From the NCBI RefSeq assembly GCF_029961765.1, contig NZ_CP124681.1, positions 5,456,001-5,520,000 of the forward strand: a stretch of DNA of 64,000 nt, written 5' to 3'. The stretch comes from Nocardioides sp. QY071. Its GTDB lineage: Bacteria > Actinomycetota > Actinomycetes > Propionibacteriales > Nocardioidaceae. This document shows positions 40,618-49,169 of the stretch, one piece after another; within the stretch, counting starts at the first letter, position 1; every line of letters starts with the position of its first letter. Under the pieces are notes generated by a model. The model saw only the letters and a list, made by a program, of their open reading frames with translations. It was not told the DNA's origin and did not search any database. The translations under genes were made by a program, and so were the position numbers.

Positions 40618-41556
40618 TCATCGGTGGGCGGAGCGGACGAGCTCGTCGAGGAGCTCGGCGTACGTCATCCCGCCGGCGGCGAACATCCGCGGCGCCTGCG
40701 AGTGCGCGGTCATGCCGGGCATCGTGTTCACCTCGTTGAGCACCGGCCCGTCGCCGGTGAGGAAGAAGTCGACCCGTGCGACGCCCGCGCAGCCGAGTGC
40801 GTCGAACACCTCGGTGGCCGCGTGCCGCAGCGCCTTGGCATCGACCTCGTCGAGCTGGGCCGGGAGCCGGAAGTCCGCGTGGCCGCCGTACTTCGCGTCG
40901 TAGTCGAAGATCCCGTCGGCCACGATCTCCAGCGCCGGCGGGACGAACAGGCTGCCGTCTGCTCGCTTCAGCACGGCCACGTCGACCTCGCGACCGACCA
41001 CGACGTCCTCGACGAGCACGCGGTCGTCGAGCGCGAAGGCGGCGTCGAGCGCGGGCTGCAACGCATCGGGTACGTCGACCCGGGTGACGCCCTGGCTCGA
41101 GCCGGCCGCGACCGGCTTGACCACCACCGGCCGGGTCCAGCGCAGGTGCGCGGCCGTTGCGGCGGTGACGAGCACACCGGGGGCGACGGCGATCCCGACC
41201 GCCCGGGCGACCAGCTTGGTCGCCCACTTGTCCATCGCGAGGGCGCCGGGTCGGATGCCGCTGCCGACGTACGGCAGGCCGGCGAGCTCGCACAGCGCGG
41301 CCAGTGCCCCGTCCTCCCCGCGCGGTCCGTGCACGACCGGGAACACCACGTCGCAGCCGCGCAGCACCTGCGCCGCGCCACTGAGCCCGATCGGGCGCAG
41401 GCCGCGGTCGCGCCAGGTGCCGTCGCGGCCGATGGTGAGCGGAACGACGTCGTACGTCGCCGGGTCGAGCGCGCCGGCGACCGAGGCCGCGGAGGCGAGG
41501 GAGACGTCGTGCTCGCAGTTCTGCCCGCCGCCGATGACGGCCACCCGGGTCCTCAC
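40618..41556 (-). CDS. ddl: D-alanine--D-alanine ligase
   Basis: 312 residues of the ATP-grasp Ddl family. HGPRGEDGALAALCELAGLPYVGSG (near residues 75-99), VVKPVAAGSSQGVTRV, the loop IFDYDAKY whose tyrosine is typical of D-Ala-D-Ala rather than D-Ala-D-Lac ligases, and NEVNTMPGMT at the C-terminus. The start is a GTG overlapping the racemase stop (GTGA). It is the last gene of a dipeptidase-racemase-ligase operon. Confidence 0.9.
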   Translation of the reverse strand: MRTRVAVIGGGQNCEHDVSLASAASVAGALDPATYDVVPLTIGRDGTWRDRGLRPIGLSGAAQVLRGCDVVFPVVHGPRGEDGALAALCELAGLPYVGSGIRPGALAMDKWATKLVARAVGIAVAPGVLVTAATAAHLRWTRPVVVKPVAAGSSQGVTRVDVPDALQPALDAAFALDDRVLVEDVVVGREVDVAVLKRADGSLFVPPALEIVADGIFDYDAKYGGHADFRLPAQLDEVDAKALRHAATEVFDALGCAGVARVDFFLTGDGPVLNEVNTMPGMTAHSQAPRMFAAGGMTYAELLDELVRSAHR

Positions 41557-42701
41557 GCCAGGCTCCGCAGGTGGGCGGCGGCGCGGGTGAGCCGCGGGAC
41601 GCGCGCGCCGATCCCGGTGACCACCTCGTGCTCGATGGTGCCGGCCCACGCCGCCCACTCGGCGACGGTCGGCTCGCCACGCGTGCCCGGGCCGAAGACG
41701 GTGGCGATCTCGCCGGCCCCCGCTCCGTCCGCGCCGAGGTCGACGACCACCTGGTCCATCGAGATCCGGCCGACGACGGGGCAGCGGACTCCGCGGACCA
41801 GCACCTCGGCGCGGTCGGACGCGACGCGCGGCAGGCCGTCGGCGTACCCGAGCGGGATCAGGCCGAGGTGCGTGGCACGGGCGGTGCGGTGGGCGTGGCC
41901 GTAGCCGACAGGGGTGCCGGCCCGGACGCGTCGTACCTGCACCAGCGGCGCGGTGAGCGTCAGCGCCGGCTCCAGCACGGTCGTGCGGGACGGGTCGATG
42001 CCGACCAGGCCGGCACCGACGCGGCTCATCGTGTGGTGGCTGCGCGGGTCGGTGAGGGTCGCGGCGGTGGCGGCCAGGTGCCGGACGCGGGGCCGCAGCC
42101 CGGCGCCGCGCGCGACCTCGACGGCCCACGAGAACCGGGTCCGCCCGCGGGCGTTGCAGGCGTCGGCGGGGTCGTCGGCACAGCCGAGATGCCCCATCAC
42201 ACCGACGACCTCGACCTCGCCGCGCTGCTCGGCGCGACGAGCGGCCCGGCACAGCGCGGCCCACTCGGTGGGCTCGGCGCCGTCGCGCGCCATGCCGGCG
42301 TCGACATGGAGGTGGATCCGCGCCTTGCCGGGCGCGGCGGCGACCGCAGCGAGGTGGGCGAGGCTCGGGACGGCGACGTCGACGTCGTGGACGACGGCCG
42401 CGGGGAAGTCGGCGTCGACCGGGTTGAGCCAGCTGAGGACAGGTACGACGAGGCCCGCCTCGCGCAGCGCGAACGCCTCGGCGAGGCTGGTGACCCCGAG
42501 CCGGGTGGCGCCGTGGGCGAGCGCGGTCCGGGCGACGTCGGCCGCACCGTGGCCGAACCCGTCGGCCTTGACCACGGCCATCAGCTCGCCGGTGGTGCGG
42601 GCCGCGAGGGTACTGGTGTTGCGCGCGACGGCGGCCAGGTCGACGGTGAGCCGGGGCGTCGTGGTCATGGCCGCACGCGGGGCCACGGCGAGCCCGCTCA
42701 C
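41553..42701 (-). CDS. alr: Alanine racemase
   Basis: 382 residues. The PLP lysine is in LMAVVKADGFGHGA (near residue 45), the second catalytic tyrosine corresponds to the VGYGHAHRT region, and HLGLIPLGYADGLPR, GRISMDQVVVDLG are family markers. It makes D-alanine for the downstream ligase. The GTG start overlaps the dipeptidase stop; an ATG 33 bp inside (42668) is possible. Confidence 0.92.
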   Translation of the reverse strand: MSGLAVAPRAAMTTTPRLTVDLAAVARNTSTLAARTTGELMAVVKADGFGHGAADVARTALAHGATRLGVTSLAEAFALREAGLVVPVLSWLNPVDADFPAAVVHDVDVAVPSLAHLAAVAAAPGKARIHLHVDAGMARDGAEPTEWAALCRAARRAEQRGEVEVVGVMGHLGCADDPADACNARGRTRFSWAVEVARGAGLRPRVRHLAATAATLTDPRSHHTMSRVGAGLVGIDPSRTTVLEPALTLTAPLVQVRRVRAGTPVGYGHAHRTARATHLGLIPLGYADGLPRVASDRAEVLVRGVRCPVVGRISMDQVVVDLGADGAGAGEIATVFGPGTRGEPTVAEWAAWAGTIEHEVVTGIGARVPRLTRAAAHLRSLA

Positions 42702-43321
42702 GCCGCGACCGCCGACGCGAGCGGGCCGTACAGCGCGTGCGGCGCGTCGGTGAGCAGTGCCCAGTACCGGTCGCCGAAGCTCCAGTGCCACCACTCCGTC
42801 GGATAGTTCACCAGCCCCTGGGAGCGCAGCACCCGCGCCAGCAGGGTGCGGTGGGCCCGCGCGTCCTGGCCGATCCCCGCGGCCGCGAACCAGCACCGCC
42901 CGTCGCTCTCCTCGGGGGTCGCGTCGATCGGCGTACCGAGGTCGAGCTCGTCGCCGGTGATGTCGACCAGCGTGAGGTCGACCGCCGCCCCCGCCACGTG
43001 CGGCGCCACGTCGACCGGCGCCACGAACCGGCTGGTCAGCCGCTCGAGCGCCTTGTCCCCGATGCCCGGGTGCAGCGCGGCCAGCTCGGCGCCGTACGAC
43101 GCCACGATGGCGCGCTGCTCCTCGACCGGCCGGAACCCCTCGACCACCCGCAGCCGGATGCCGGCCGGCAGCAGCCGGTCGGCCGCGACCAGCCGGTCCG
43201 CCAGGTCCGCGCGGACCAGGGCGCCGGCGGGCGAGAGGTCGTGCGGGACGCGCACCAGCGGCTCGCCGCACTCGGCCACGGGAACCGCACGGACGCGGGG
43301 ATCGGACAGCAGGATCGTCAT
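42698..43321 (-). CDS. VanX/DdpX-like D-Ala-D-Ala dipeptidase
   Basis: 207 residues of peptidase family M15D. The zinc ligands are His108 and Asp115 (APHVAGAAVDL) and His179 (PTEWWHW), with the catalytic Glu176 and Arg64 (EGFRP) also present. There is no signal peptide, so it is cytoplasmic like VanX. A TAGCGT hexamer ends 7 nt upstream of the ATG at 43321, so it has its own leaderless promoter, and this start is preferred to a GTG at 43330 that would lie in the promoter. Hydrolysing D-Ala-D-Ala beside a ligase would be futile unless regulated. Confidence 0.9.
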   Translation of the reverse strand: MTILLSDPRVRAVPVAECGEPLVRVPHDLSPAGALVRADLADRLVAADRLLPAGIRLRVVEGFRPVEEQRAIVASYGAELAALHPGIGDKALERLTSRFVAPVDVAPHVAGAAVDLTLVDITGDELDLGTPIDATPEESDGRCWFAAAGIGQDARAHRTLLARVLRSQGLVNYPTEWWHWSFGDRYWALLTDAPHALYGPLASAVAA

Positions 43322-43399
43322 GTCGTCCACGCTAGGAATCGGCCGCTCCGGCCGCCTCCGCCTGAGGTGCCGGGTCGCGGTCCTCAGGTGCCGGACGGG

Positions 43400-45988
43400 T
43401 CAGTCCGTGGACGTGGGGCAGGGCAGGTCGGGATCCAGGGCGATCGTGCCGGTGCCCTCCAGCGCGTGGTCGGCCCGGGCCCGCCCCAGGTTCCACTCCA
43501 GCCAGTCGTCCCCACCGACCTCGCGGCCCGCGAGCGCGCAGACCCGGTCGTTGCCGGTGAGCTCGGCGAGCACCGGGACGGCGTCGTCGGAGAGGTCGCG
43601 GAGGTAGAACCAGTCGACGCGACCGGTCTCGTCGTACCGGTCCAGGTTGTGGCGGGCGATCCAGGCGTCCGGGTTGACGAGGGCCAGACCGAGCAGGCCG
43701 ACGACGCCGCTGATCAGCGCGAACCGGGCGAGCCAGGCGCCACGCAGCCCGATGCCGCTGACCACGACGGCGAGCACCAGGACTCCGAGCCAGCCCTCGA
43801 AGACATCGACGAGCAGGCGCAGCCGGGTGAAGCCGTAGGCCTCCTGGTAGACGTCCATCCGGTACAGCGCGGACGCGACGACGACCAGGGTCTCGGCGCA
43901 CAGCGCGCCGAGCGCGACCCGCAGCCAGAGCCGGTCGGAGGCCGTCTCGCGCGGGGCCTTGCGGCCGGCGACGGCGATCACGAGCAGGGTGAGGGCGGTG
44001 GCCACGGTGAGCTGGGCGAAGCCCTCGTGGACGTACTCGGCGTACGTCAGGCCGGTCGTGCGCTGCAGGTAGGCGTGCCCGCCGAAGACGACCGTCGCCT
44101 GCGCGACGAGGAAGACCGCGAAGACGGCGACGACGACGAGGACCGGGGCGAGCCACTCGTAGCGGCGCGCCACCGAACGGGGGCCGGTGGTGGCGCGGTC
44201 GACGCGCGGCGGGTTGAGGGAGAGGTACGCCGCGGCGAGCACCGTCCCGCCGACGGCGACGGTCACGAAGGCCCGCAGCACGAAGGTGTCGATGGTGAGG
44301 TCGGGCAGCAGCGCGTCGACCCACTCCGCGACGAGGGCGTCGGCGGAGGCGAACAGCGCGCCGAAGACGACCAGCCCGAGCACGGACCAGACCAGTGTGC
44401 GCAGCAGCGCCGCGCCGTGCCCGACGACCGGGATCGCACCGATCGTCCGCCCCAGCCACGGCATCCCGCGCAGCCCGGCGACCGGCCACATCAGGCCGGA
44501 CAGCAGGAACCCGCCCAGGCTGCGCCCGCGGGTCACGCCGATCACGCACACGCCGCCCCCGGCGAGCAGGCAGAGCACCACCACCCATTCGGCGGCGCGT
44601 ACGACGGACGTCGCGGCGAGCAGCACGCACAGTCCCGCGCAGGCCACCGTGAACGGGTCGCGTCGGTCGCGGCTGGCGCCGAGCACGACGGCACCGGCGG
44701 CGAGGAGGACCAGGAAGGTGCCGATGCCCAGCGCCCGCTCGGGCAGGACCAGACCGCCGAGCAGGCCGGCACCGAGCGCGCCGAGCAGCAGGGCCGGGCG
44801 GGCCGGGACACCGCGCTCGGGCCAGAAGCCGCCGAGCAGGTCGTCGGTGATCGACGGGGGTGGGGAGACCGGGGCGGGCGACGGGGCGGGCGATGGGGCG
44901 GTGGGAGTGGACACGGGTGCCTCCTGGATCGGTACGGCGGCCGGTCGGGCCGCGGGTTCGAGCGGCAGGTCGACCCGGACCCGGGCGCCGCTGCTCCCGT
45001 CGGCCGGGTCGAGGAAGCCGATGGTGCCGCCGTGCAGGTCGGTGACCCACCGCGCGATGGCGAGACCGAGCCCGGTGCTCCCCGTCCCGGCGGACGCGGC
45101 GAGGGTGCCGAACGGCTCGAAGACGCGCTCGCGGTCGGCCGCGGGGATGCCGGGGCCGGAGTCGCGGACCTCGATCCGGTACCGCTGCCCCGCGACCTCG
45201 GCCCGCACGACGACGGACCCGCCGGAAGGACTGTGCCGCGAGGCGTTGTCGAGCAGGTTGGCGACCAGCTGGTGCAGGCGGGCCGGGTCGGCGGTGACGA
45301 CGAGCCCGGGTGGGGTGACGCGCACGTCGTACGTCACGCCGCGCCCGAGCGCCTCGGCCTCCGCGACCGCGTCCATCAGCAGCGTGGCGAGCGGGACGGG
45401 GCGGGCTGCGAGCGGCGCCCGGCCGGCGTCGACCCGGGCGAGGTCGAGCAGGTCCTCGACCAGCCGGCTCATCCGCTCGGCCTGGGTGAGCGCCGTGGCC
45501 AGCACCGCCGGATCGTCGGGTGCGACGCCGTCCACCACGTTCTCGAGGACCGCCCGCAGCCCGGCGAGCGGGGTGCGCAGCTCGTGGCTGACGTTGGCGA
45601 CCAGCTCGCGCCGCTGGCGGTCGACGCCGGCGAGGTCGCGGGCCATCGTGTTGAACGCGCGGGCCAGCTCGCCGACCTCGTCGCGGGCGGTGTCGGGGAC
45701 GCGGACGGCGTAGTCGCCGGTCGCCATCCGCCGGGCCGCGGCGGTCATCTGCCGCAGCGGAGAGGTCATCCCGACCGCGAGCAGCTGCGTCAGCGCCAGC
45801 GCGAGACCGATGGTGACGGGGATCGTCAGCCAGGTGGGGACGCCGTCGGAGCGGCCGAGGGCCGCGACCAGCGCGGCGACCGTGGCGCTGGCAGCGACGA
45901 GCAGGCCGAGCTTGACCTTGATCGAGCGGACGCCGACCAGCGGCTGTGCCCTCCGTTCGCCCGCGCCCCCTACGTATTGGTCGCTCAT
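43400..45988 (-). CDS. Histidine kinase fused to a DUF4173-like multi-pass membrane domain
   Basis: 862 residues. Residues 1-345 form a complete sensor kinase: two transmembrane helices (about 25-45, 54-75), HAMP, phosphoacceptor SHELRTP (His135), N-box LVANLLDNASRH (240-251) and G-boxes DSGPGIP and GSTGLGLAIARWV. A Pro-rich linker (about 346-380) is followed by roughly 480 residues with at least ten hydrophobic helices and the LNPDAWIARHNLDRY and DWFYLRDLSDDAVPVLAEL motifs of DUF4153/DUF4173. The reading is continuous, not a frameshift join. It pairs with the PhoB-type regulator upstream. Confidence 0.88.
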   Translation of the reverse strand: MSDQYVGGAGERRAQPLVGVRSIKVKLGLLVAASATVAALVAALGRSDGVPTWLTIPVTIGLALALTQLLAVGMTSPLRQMTAAARRMATGDYAVRVPDTARDEVGELARAFNTMARDLAGVDRQRRELVANVSHELRTPLAGLRAVLENVVDGVAPDDPAVLATALTQAERMSRLVEDLLDLARVDAGRAPLAARPVPLATLLMDAVAEAEALGRGVTYDVRVTPPGLVVTADPARLHQLVANLLDNASRHSPSGGSVVVRAEVAGQRYRIEVRDSGPGIPAADRERVFEPFGTLAASAGTGSTGLGLAIARWVTDLHGGTIGFLDPADGSSGARVRVDLPLEPAARPAAVPIQEAPVSTPTAPSPAPSPAPVSPPPSITDDLLGGFWPERGVPARPALLLGALGAGLLGGLVLPERALGIGTFLVLLAAGAVVLGASRDRRDPFTVACAGLCVLLAATSVVRAAEWVVVLCLLAGGGVCVIGVTRGRSLGGFLLSGLMWPVAGLRGMPWLGRTIGAIPVVGHGAALLRTLVWSVLGLVVFGALFASADALVAEWVDALLPDLTIDTFVLRAFVTVAVGGTVLAAAYLSLNPPRVDRATTGPRSVARRYEWLAPVLVVVAVFAVFLVAQATVVFGGHAYLQRTTGLTYAEYVHEGFAQLTVATALTLLVIAVAGRKAPRETASDRLWLRVALGALCAETLVVVASALYRMDVYQEAYGFTRLRLLVDVFEGWLGVLVLAVVVSGIGLRGAWLARFALISGVVGLLGLALVNPDAWIARHNLDRYDETGRVDWFYLRDLSDDAVPVLAELTGNDRVCALAGREVGGDDWLEWNLGRARADHALEGTGTIALDPDLPCPTSTD

Positions 45989-46018
45989 CGGGCTATTCCT
46001 CGACCAATCCGTAGGGGG
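45966..46018. repeat. 53-bp palindrome spanning the regulator stop and kinase start
   Basis: Arms of 18 bp (45966-45983 and 46001-46018; 17 of 18 paired, core CGACCAAT/ATTGGTCG) around a 17-bp loop. The kinase ribosome-binding site (GAGGA) and ATG lie in the loop and adjacent arm, and the C-terminus of the regulator and N-terminus of the kinase are encoded by the arms. It could modulate kinase translation. Confidence 0.65.
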
Positions 46019-46709
46019 TGCGGAACGCCGGCACCTCGAGCGCATAGCCCACCCCGTGCGCCGTACGGACCAGGTCGGCGCCGACCTTGGCCCGCAGCCC
46101 CTTCACGTGGCTGTCCACGGTGCGGGTCCCGGTCGCACCGGCCCACCCCCACACCTCGGCGAGCAGCTTCTCGCGGGTCACGACGGCACCCGGCGTCGCC
46201 GCGAGGCACAGCAGCAGGTCGAACTCGGTCGGCGTGAGCCGCACCTCCTCGTCGCCGCGCCACACCCGCCGGGCAGGTGCGTCGACCCGCAGGTCACCCA
46301 GCTCCAGCGCCTTGCGGCCGGCCAGCTCCGTGGCGCGGTCCACGCGCCGCAGCAGCGCAGCCACCCGGGCGACCAGCTCGCGCATCCGGAACGGCTTGGT
46401 CAGGTAGTCGTCCGCCCCGACCCCGAGCCCGACCAGCACGTCGGCCTCGTCCGCGCGGGCGGTGAGCATCAGCACCGGCACCGGCCGGTCGGCCTGGATC
46501 CGGCGGCACGCCTCGTGCCCGTCGTAGCCGGGCAGCATCACGTCGAGCAGCACCAGGTCCGGCGCGTGCTCGGCGTGCGCCGCCACCGCGCCGGGACCGT
46601 CGAAGGCGCGGACGACGTCGTACCCCTCGGCCTGGAGGCGGTCCGCGACCGCCTGGTTGATGACCGGGTCGTCCTCGACGACGAGGACCAGGCGGCGCAC
46701 GCTCTCCAT
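45993..46709 (-). CDS. OmpR/PhoB-type response regulator
   Basis: 238 residues: receiver (about 6-118; VLVVEDDP, phosphoacceptor in VLLDVMLPGYDG, switch threonine in MLTARAD, lysine in YLTKPF) and a winged helix (about 135-228; EVRLTPTEFDLLLCLAATPGAVVTREKLL... HVKGLRAKVG). The start at 46709 follows TAGCCT by 7 nt, consistent with a leaderless transcript. It shares a transcript with the fused kinase and may control the D-alanine operon downstream. Confidence 0.92.
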   Translation of the reverse strand: MESVRRLVLVVEDDPVINQAVADRLQAEGYDVVRAFDGPGAVAAHAEHAPDLVLLDVMLPGYDGHEACRRIQADRPVPVLMLTARADEADVLVGLGVGADDYLTKPFRMRELVARVAALLRRVDRATELAGRKALELGDLRVDAPARRVWRGDEEVRLTPTEFDLLLCLAATPGAVVTREKLLAEVWGWAGATGTRTVDSHVKGLRAKVGADLVRTAHGVGYALEVPAFRTPYGLVEE

Positions 46710-46773
46710 GTCTCCGAGGCTAGGGGCCTCGGCGGGCGGGATGCGGGGACGACGTGTGGAGGTTTCGTGCAGA

Positions 46774-48024
46774 TCAGCCGGCGAGCTCGTCCTCGACGTA
46801 CCGGTCACCGGTGGCGTAGAGCCCGCACAGGTAGAGCGGCACGCACAGGCCGAGCAGCAGGAGCACCGACGGAGTCCAGGTCCCCGTCGCGGCGTGCAGG
46901 GCGCCGACGCCGAACGGGCCGGCGGCGGCCATCAGGTAGCCGGTGGACTGGGTGAAGCCGGACAGTGCGGCGGTGCCCTCGGGAGTCCGGGCACGCAGCC
47001 CGATCATGGTCAGCACCAGCGGGAAGGTGCTGGTGCCGCAGCCGATCGCGAGCGCCCACAGCCAGCCGAGGGGTCGCGGGTCGGCGAGGAAGCCGAGGTA
47101 CCCGACCGGGTAGCAGGCGATCAGGGCGGTCAGCAGCCAGCGCTGGTCGCGCATCCGGCCGGCGAGGATCGGGATGAGCAGCGAGAGCGGGATGCTGGCA
47201 CCGGTCACGACGCCGAGCAGGATCCCGGACGCCTCCGCGGAGTAGCCGGCGTCGCGGCACATCTGCGCGAACCAGCCGAAGATCGCGTACGCCTGCAGCG
47301 ACTGCAGGCCGAACGCGCCCGCCATCGCCCACCCGAGCCGGGTGCGGGCGATGGCGCCGACCCCGAGCGAGCGGGTACGACGCCCCTCGTGGAGGTCGTG
47401 CCGGATCAGCCCGATCCACGGCAGCACCGCGATCCCCGCCGTCACCGACCACGCGACCAGGCCACGGGTGTAGTCGACCTGGTCACCGCTGCCGGACGCG
47501 ATCGGCACGCTGAGCGCCGACGACGCCGTGAGCCCGACCGCCATCGACGTCGTGTAGACCGCCGTGACCTGCCCGACGCGGGCGGGGAAGTGCAGCTTCA
47601 CCAGCGACGGCATCAGGACGTTGGCGGTGGCGGCGCCGGCGAGCGCGGTGAAGGAGAGGACGAGGAACAGCCAGCCCTGGTGGACGTGCCCGCGGGCCCA
47701 CAGGCACCCGGTGAGCAGCAGCAGGCCGATCAGGGCGACCCGGTGCAGCCCGATCCAGGACGCCAGCCTCGGTGCGGCCCCGCCGACCACGGCGAAGCAG
47801 ATCACCGGCAGCGTGGTGAGGATCCCGGCCTCCGTGCTGCCGAGTGGGACGCCGGCCCGGATCTCCTCGAGCAGCGGGCCGACGCTGGACGCGGCCGGAC
47901 GCAGGTTGAACGCGAGGACCACGATCCCGAGGACGACGAGCAGGCGCTGGAGGCGGCTGTCCTGGGCGGCGTCGGCGGAGGTGGCTGTCACGGAGTCATG
48001 GAACACCAGGCGTCGGATGTCCAT
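46774..48024 (-). CDS. MFS transporter, CynX/NimT type
   Basis: 416 residues with about 12 transmembrane helices. The loop AFNLRPAASSVGPLLEEIRAGVPLGSTEAGILTTLPVICFAVVGG near the N-terminus and GPFGVGALHAATGTW near the C-terminus fit the cyanate/2-nitroimidazole transporter subfamily, whose substrates are mostly unknown. The start is uncertain because an alternative lies about 30 nt downstream. It lies between the SOD gene and the regulator, on the same strand. Confidence 0.85.
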   Translation of the reverse strand: MDIRRLVFHDSVTATSADAAQDSRLQRLLVVLGIVVLAFNLRPAASSVGPLLEEIRAGVPLGSTEAGILTTLPVICFAVVGGAAPRLASWIGLHRVALIGLLLLTGCLWARGHVHQGWLFLVLSFTALAGAATANVLMPSLVKLHFPARVGQVTAVYTTSMAVGLTASSALSVPIASGSGDQVDYTRGLVAWSVTAGIAVLPWIGLIRHDLHEGRRTRSLGVGAIARTRLGWAMAGAFGLQSLQAYAIFGWFAQMCRDAGYSAEASGILLGVVTGASIPLSLLIPILAGRMRDQRWLLTALIACYPVGYLGFLADPRPLGWLWALAIGCGTSTFPLVLTMIGLRARTPEGTAALSGFTQSTGYLMAAAGPFGVGALHAATGTWTPSVLLLLGLCVPLYLCGLYATGDRYVEDELAG

Positions 48025-48136
48025 TCCGGCGGGTTCACCTGCCGTACGTCGCCCGCCGCACCAGCACCTCGAACCGGACCGCGGTCGGCGCCGCCCCCTC
48101 CGTTGGTCGGTGGGCCCCGGCGTCCCTCAGCCCGCA

Positions 48137-48757
48137 TCAGGCGATCAGTCCGGGGGTCTGGGCGACCGCGGCCTCGAAGCGGCGCTGCACGTCGGCCCAG
48201 TTGACGATGTTCCACCACTGCTGGACGAAGGTGGCCTTGTCGTTGCGGTACTGCAGGTAGTAGGTGTGCTCCCACATGTCGAGCATGAGCAGCGGGACCA
48301 TGCAGATCGGCACGTTCCCCTGGTGGTCGAAGTGCTGGATGATGTAGGGCCGCTGGGCCAGCGTGTCCCAAGTGAGGACCGACCAGCCGGAGCCCTGGAC
48401 GCCCAGCGCGTTGGCCTGGAAGTGGGCGCGGAACCTGTCGAAGCCACCGAAGTGCTCCTCGATCGCCTGCGCCAGCTCGCCGGTCGGCTTGTCGCCGCCG
48501 TCGGGTGACATGTTGGGCCAGAACACGGAGTGGTTGACGTGGCCGCCGAGGTGGAACGCCAGGTTCTTCTCGAGCGTCGAGAGGCTGCCGAAGGACTCCT
48601 GCTCGCGTGCCTCCGCGAGCTGCTCGACGGCGGTGTTGATGCCGGTGACGTAGGCGTTGTGGTGCTTGCCGTGGTGCAGCTCCATGATCTCGCCCGAGAT
48701 GTAGGGCTCCAGGGCGGCGTAGTCGTAGGGCAGGTCGGGCAGCGCATAGACGGACAT
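48137..48757 (-). CDS. sodF: Superoxide dismutase, Fe/Mn family
   Basis: 206 residues, single-domain Fe/Mn-SOD. Metal ligands His28 (ELHHGKHH), His76 (HVNHSVFW), Asp160 and His164 (LMLDMWEHTYY). It converts superoxide to hydrogen peroxide and oxygen in the cytosol. The gene has a GAAAGG ribosome-binding site 8 nt before the ATG and a perfect Nur-type box upstream, suggesting repression by nickel-loaded Nur as described for Streptomyces sodF. The Fe-versus-Mn preference cannot be read with certainty. Confidence 0.93.
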   Translation of the reverse strand: MSVYALPDLPYDYAALEPYISGEIMELHHGKHHNAYVTGINTAVEQLAEAREQESFGSLSTLEKNLAFHLGGHVNHSVFWPNMSPDGGDKPTGELAQAIEEHFGGFDRFRAHFQANALGVQGSGWSVLTWDTLAQRPYIIQHFDHQGNVPICMVPLLMLDMWEHTYYLQYRNDKATFVQQWWNIVNWADVQRRFEAAVAQTPGLIA

Positions 48758-48775
48758 GTCGCAAGCCTTTCGCTA

Positions 48776-48792
48776 TTGCAAGTTATTTGCAA
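48776..48792. promoter_or_regulatory. Nur (nickel uptake regulator) box upstream of the SOD gene
   Basis: TTGCAA-GTTAT-TTGCAA, a perfect match to the Streptomyces Nur box TTGCAA-N5-TTGCAA, 19 bp upstream of the ATG. Ni-loaded Nur binding here would block the Fe-type SOD when nickel is available. No Nur gene is visible in this window. Confidence 0.65.
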
Positions 48793-48934
48793 CAATCGGA
48801 CCGGGACTTGCTACCCCTGCGGGGCGTCCCCCACCACTCGCCCGGGCGGGCACGAGGTGGGGGCGCCCCGCGTCCGTCCAGAACCCCCGGAGCGGCCGGG
48901 AGCGCCCGTGCTAGCGTCCGCCCTGCCAGTCGTG

Positions 48935-49115
48935 CTCACGAGCATCGTGAGTCAGGGAACCCGGTGGAAGTCCGGGACTGACGCGCAGCGGTGAGGGTGA
49001 CGGGCGGGGCAGCACGCCACTGGCGACGCACGGCAGACACTCGGCCGGCGTTGCTGGGAAGGCGCTCCGTCCGGTCGATCCCGAGTCCGAAGACCTGCTG
49101 GCCGTGGATCCTCCA
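48935..49115 (+). ncRNA. Cobalamin riboswitch
   Basis: The conserved core is recognisable: GGGAA, then GGTGGAAGTCCGGGACTGACGCGC-type segment around 48955-48986, and the B12-box-like GAGTCCGAAGACCTGCTGG near 49083-49101. A TAGCGT hexamer at 48913-48918 is a likely -10 for the leader. Ligand-bound RNA should hide the ribosome-binding region of the downstream transport operon (49170); competing stems such as GGTCCG/CGGACC lie between the B12 box and the start codon. Confidence 0.88.
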
Positions 49116-49169
49116 GGGTCCGCGTCACCCACCCACACAGGCTTCGCGCAAGAGCCTCGGACCGAAAGA

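Noticed and set aside
43331..43399. CCTGAGG/CCTCAGG repeat in the dipeptidase leader as a strong operator
   Set aside because: Its arms are only 7 bp in a GC-rich context and the unit also reads as a direct repeat; too weak to call without data.
6097..46018. The intergenic palindromes as IS terminal repeats or attachment sites
   Set aside because: No transposase or integrase is near, no target-site duplication is seen, and 15-35 bp centres cannot hold a gene.
42737..46237. A 1,166-codon open frame on the plus strand across the racemase, dipeptidase, kinase and regulator genes
   Set aside because: It is antisense to genes with clear motifs and reads as low-complexity Gly/Asp/Arg/Val repeats, the usual consequence of high GC.
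40618..46709. A glycopeptide-resistance (VanRSHAX) cluster
   Set aside because: There is no VanH dehydrogenase, and the ligase loop (FDYDAKY) is the D-Ala-D-Ala type with tyrosine rather than the VanA/D-Lac type; the kinase is also fused to an unrelated membrane domain.
48025..48136. The 112-bp gap between the SOD stop and the MFS start
   Set aside because: No ORF, palindrome or promoter of note could be identified beyond GC-rich sequence.
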